From Burkholderiales bacterium (lineage in GTDB: Bacteria > Pseudomonadota > Gammaproteobacteria > Burkholderiales > Burkholderiaceae), in NCBI GenBank assembly GCA_903643055.1, contig CAHJWV010000025.1, forward strand, positions 1 to 5,307: 5,307 bases of DNA, read 5' to 3'. The position numbers were made by a program, and so were the translations under genes. Within the stretch, counting starts at the first letter, position 1, and every line of letters starts with the position of its first letter. Positions 4,835-5,307 of this stretch are shown one piece after another. A model generated the notes under the pieces. It saw nothing but the letters and a program-made list of their open reading frames with translations. It made no database searches and was not told the DNA's origin.

Positions 4835-5307
4835 ATGACCGACACCAAGATCGAGTTCTACAAGGGCCCCGCCGGCGGCTGGGGCGCGCTGCGCAGCGTG
4901 ACGAACGCGCTGCTGAAGCAGGACATTCCGCTCAAGGGTGCGAAGACGCTGCTGTCGGCCAACCAGCCCGACGGTTTCGATTGCCCCGGCTGCGCCTGGC
5001 CGGACCGCAACCATGCCTCCACCTTCGAGTTCTGCGAGAACGGCGTCAAGGCCGTGGCGGCCGAGGCCACCGCGCGCCGCACCGGGCCCGAACTGTTCGC
5101 GCAGCACACCGTCGCCGAGCTGATGCAGCAGAGCGACTTCTGGCTCGAGGACCAGGGCCGGCTGACGCACCCGATGGTGTACGACGCGGCCAGCGACAGC
5201 TACCAACCGATCGAATGGGACGATGCCTTCGCGCTGATCGCAACGCATCTGAACGCGCTGCCCGATCCGAACCAGGCGATCTTCTACACCTCGGGCCGGG
5301 CCAGCAA
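4835..5307 (+). CDS. ydeP: FdhF/YdeP-family molybdopterin oxidoreductase alpha subunit (N-terminal 157 residues, cut by the window edge)
   Basis: The visible part reads MTDTKIEFYKGPAGGWGALR, then GFDCPGCAWPD, FCENGVKAVAAE, GRLTHPMVYDA, WDDAFALIA and DPNQAIFYTSGRAS. Block by block this matches the N-terminus of E. coli YdeP as I recall it (AAGGWGA, GFDCPGCAWPD, CENGAKA, GRLTQPLKYDA, DPNQVEFYTSGR). The family binds a molybdopterin guanine dinucleotide cofactor and resembles formate dehydrogenase H; the CPGC cysteines are conserved in this subfamily. E. coli YdeP is linked to acid resistance, though its substrate is not established. ATG 4835 is the only ATG/GTG in frame after a stop at 4775, so the start is fixed despite no clear Shine-Dalgarno. 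The full protein should be about 750-780 residues, so roughly four fifths lies beyond the window. No Tat signal is visible, so it is probably cytoplasmic. Confidence 0.95.
   Translation, partial: MTDTKIEFYKGPAGGWGALRSVTNALLKQDIPLKGAKTLLSANQPDGFDCPGCAWPDRNHASTFEFCENGVKAVAAEATARRTGPELFAQHTVAELMQQSDFWLEDQGRLTHPMVYDAASDSYQPIEWDDAFALIATHLNALPDPNQAIFYTSGRAS

Noticed and set aside
4736..5248. Extending the minus-strand DUF4143 ATPase upstream to give a 556-residue protein
   Set aside because: The extra part is exactly antisense to the conserved YdeP-family N-terminus and has no recognisable domain. The family start and a nearby AAGG support the ATG at 4735.

Overview
The window comes from a high-GC proteobacterium, most likely a betaproteobacterium of the Burkholderiales. 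This rests on the codon bias of the right half, on a decayed liv-type transporter gene beside a Burkholderiales-like Mrp/ApbC, and on general resemblance; no rRNA or other marker is present to fix the taxon.

Left third (1-1757, minus strand): the start of a type IV secretion operon, in transcription order virB7, virB8, virB9 (virB9 runs off the left edge). The genes are translationally coupled (TGATG between virB7 and virB8, ATGA between virB8 and virB9). The virB7 product is a lipoprotein carrying a globular N0-like domain, as in the Xanthomonas-type system (X-T4SS), whose characterised members inject toxins into rival bacteria. The gene order and the VirB9 N-terminus agree with that class. 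VirB7 and VirB9 would form the outer-membrane core with VirB10 (outside the window), and VirB8 would be an inner-membrane component.

Middle (1758-2454): about 290 bases without a gene, holding the probable virB7 promoter zone (AT-rich, with a small dyad), followed by a gene remnant on the plus strand. The remnant is the 5' part of a LivG-type branched-chain amino acid ABC ATPase with about three small frameshifts. It is joined to what looks like the last 27 codons of a periplasmic substrate-binding protein, as if an internal deletion had removed most of a liv operon. This junction between a secretion locus and a decayed operon looks like the edge of an acquired block.

Right half (2455-5307): ordinary, very GC-rich chromosomal genes. 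apbC/mrp (plus) encodes an iron-sulfur cluster carrier ATPase. It converges on a minus-strand AAA+/DUF4143 ATPase with a C-terminal nuclease-like motif, and a small hairpin lies between the two stops. Divergent from that ATPase is the start of a YdeP/FdhF-family molybdopterin oxidoreductase, cut by the right edge. I see no tRNA, rRNA, CRISPR array or insertion sequence. The many other long open frames are overlapping shadows caused by high GC.
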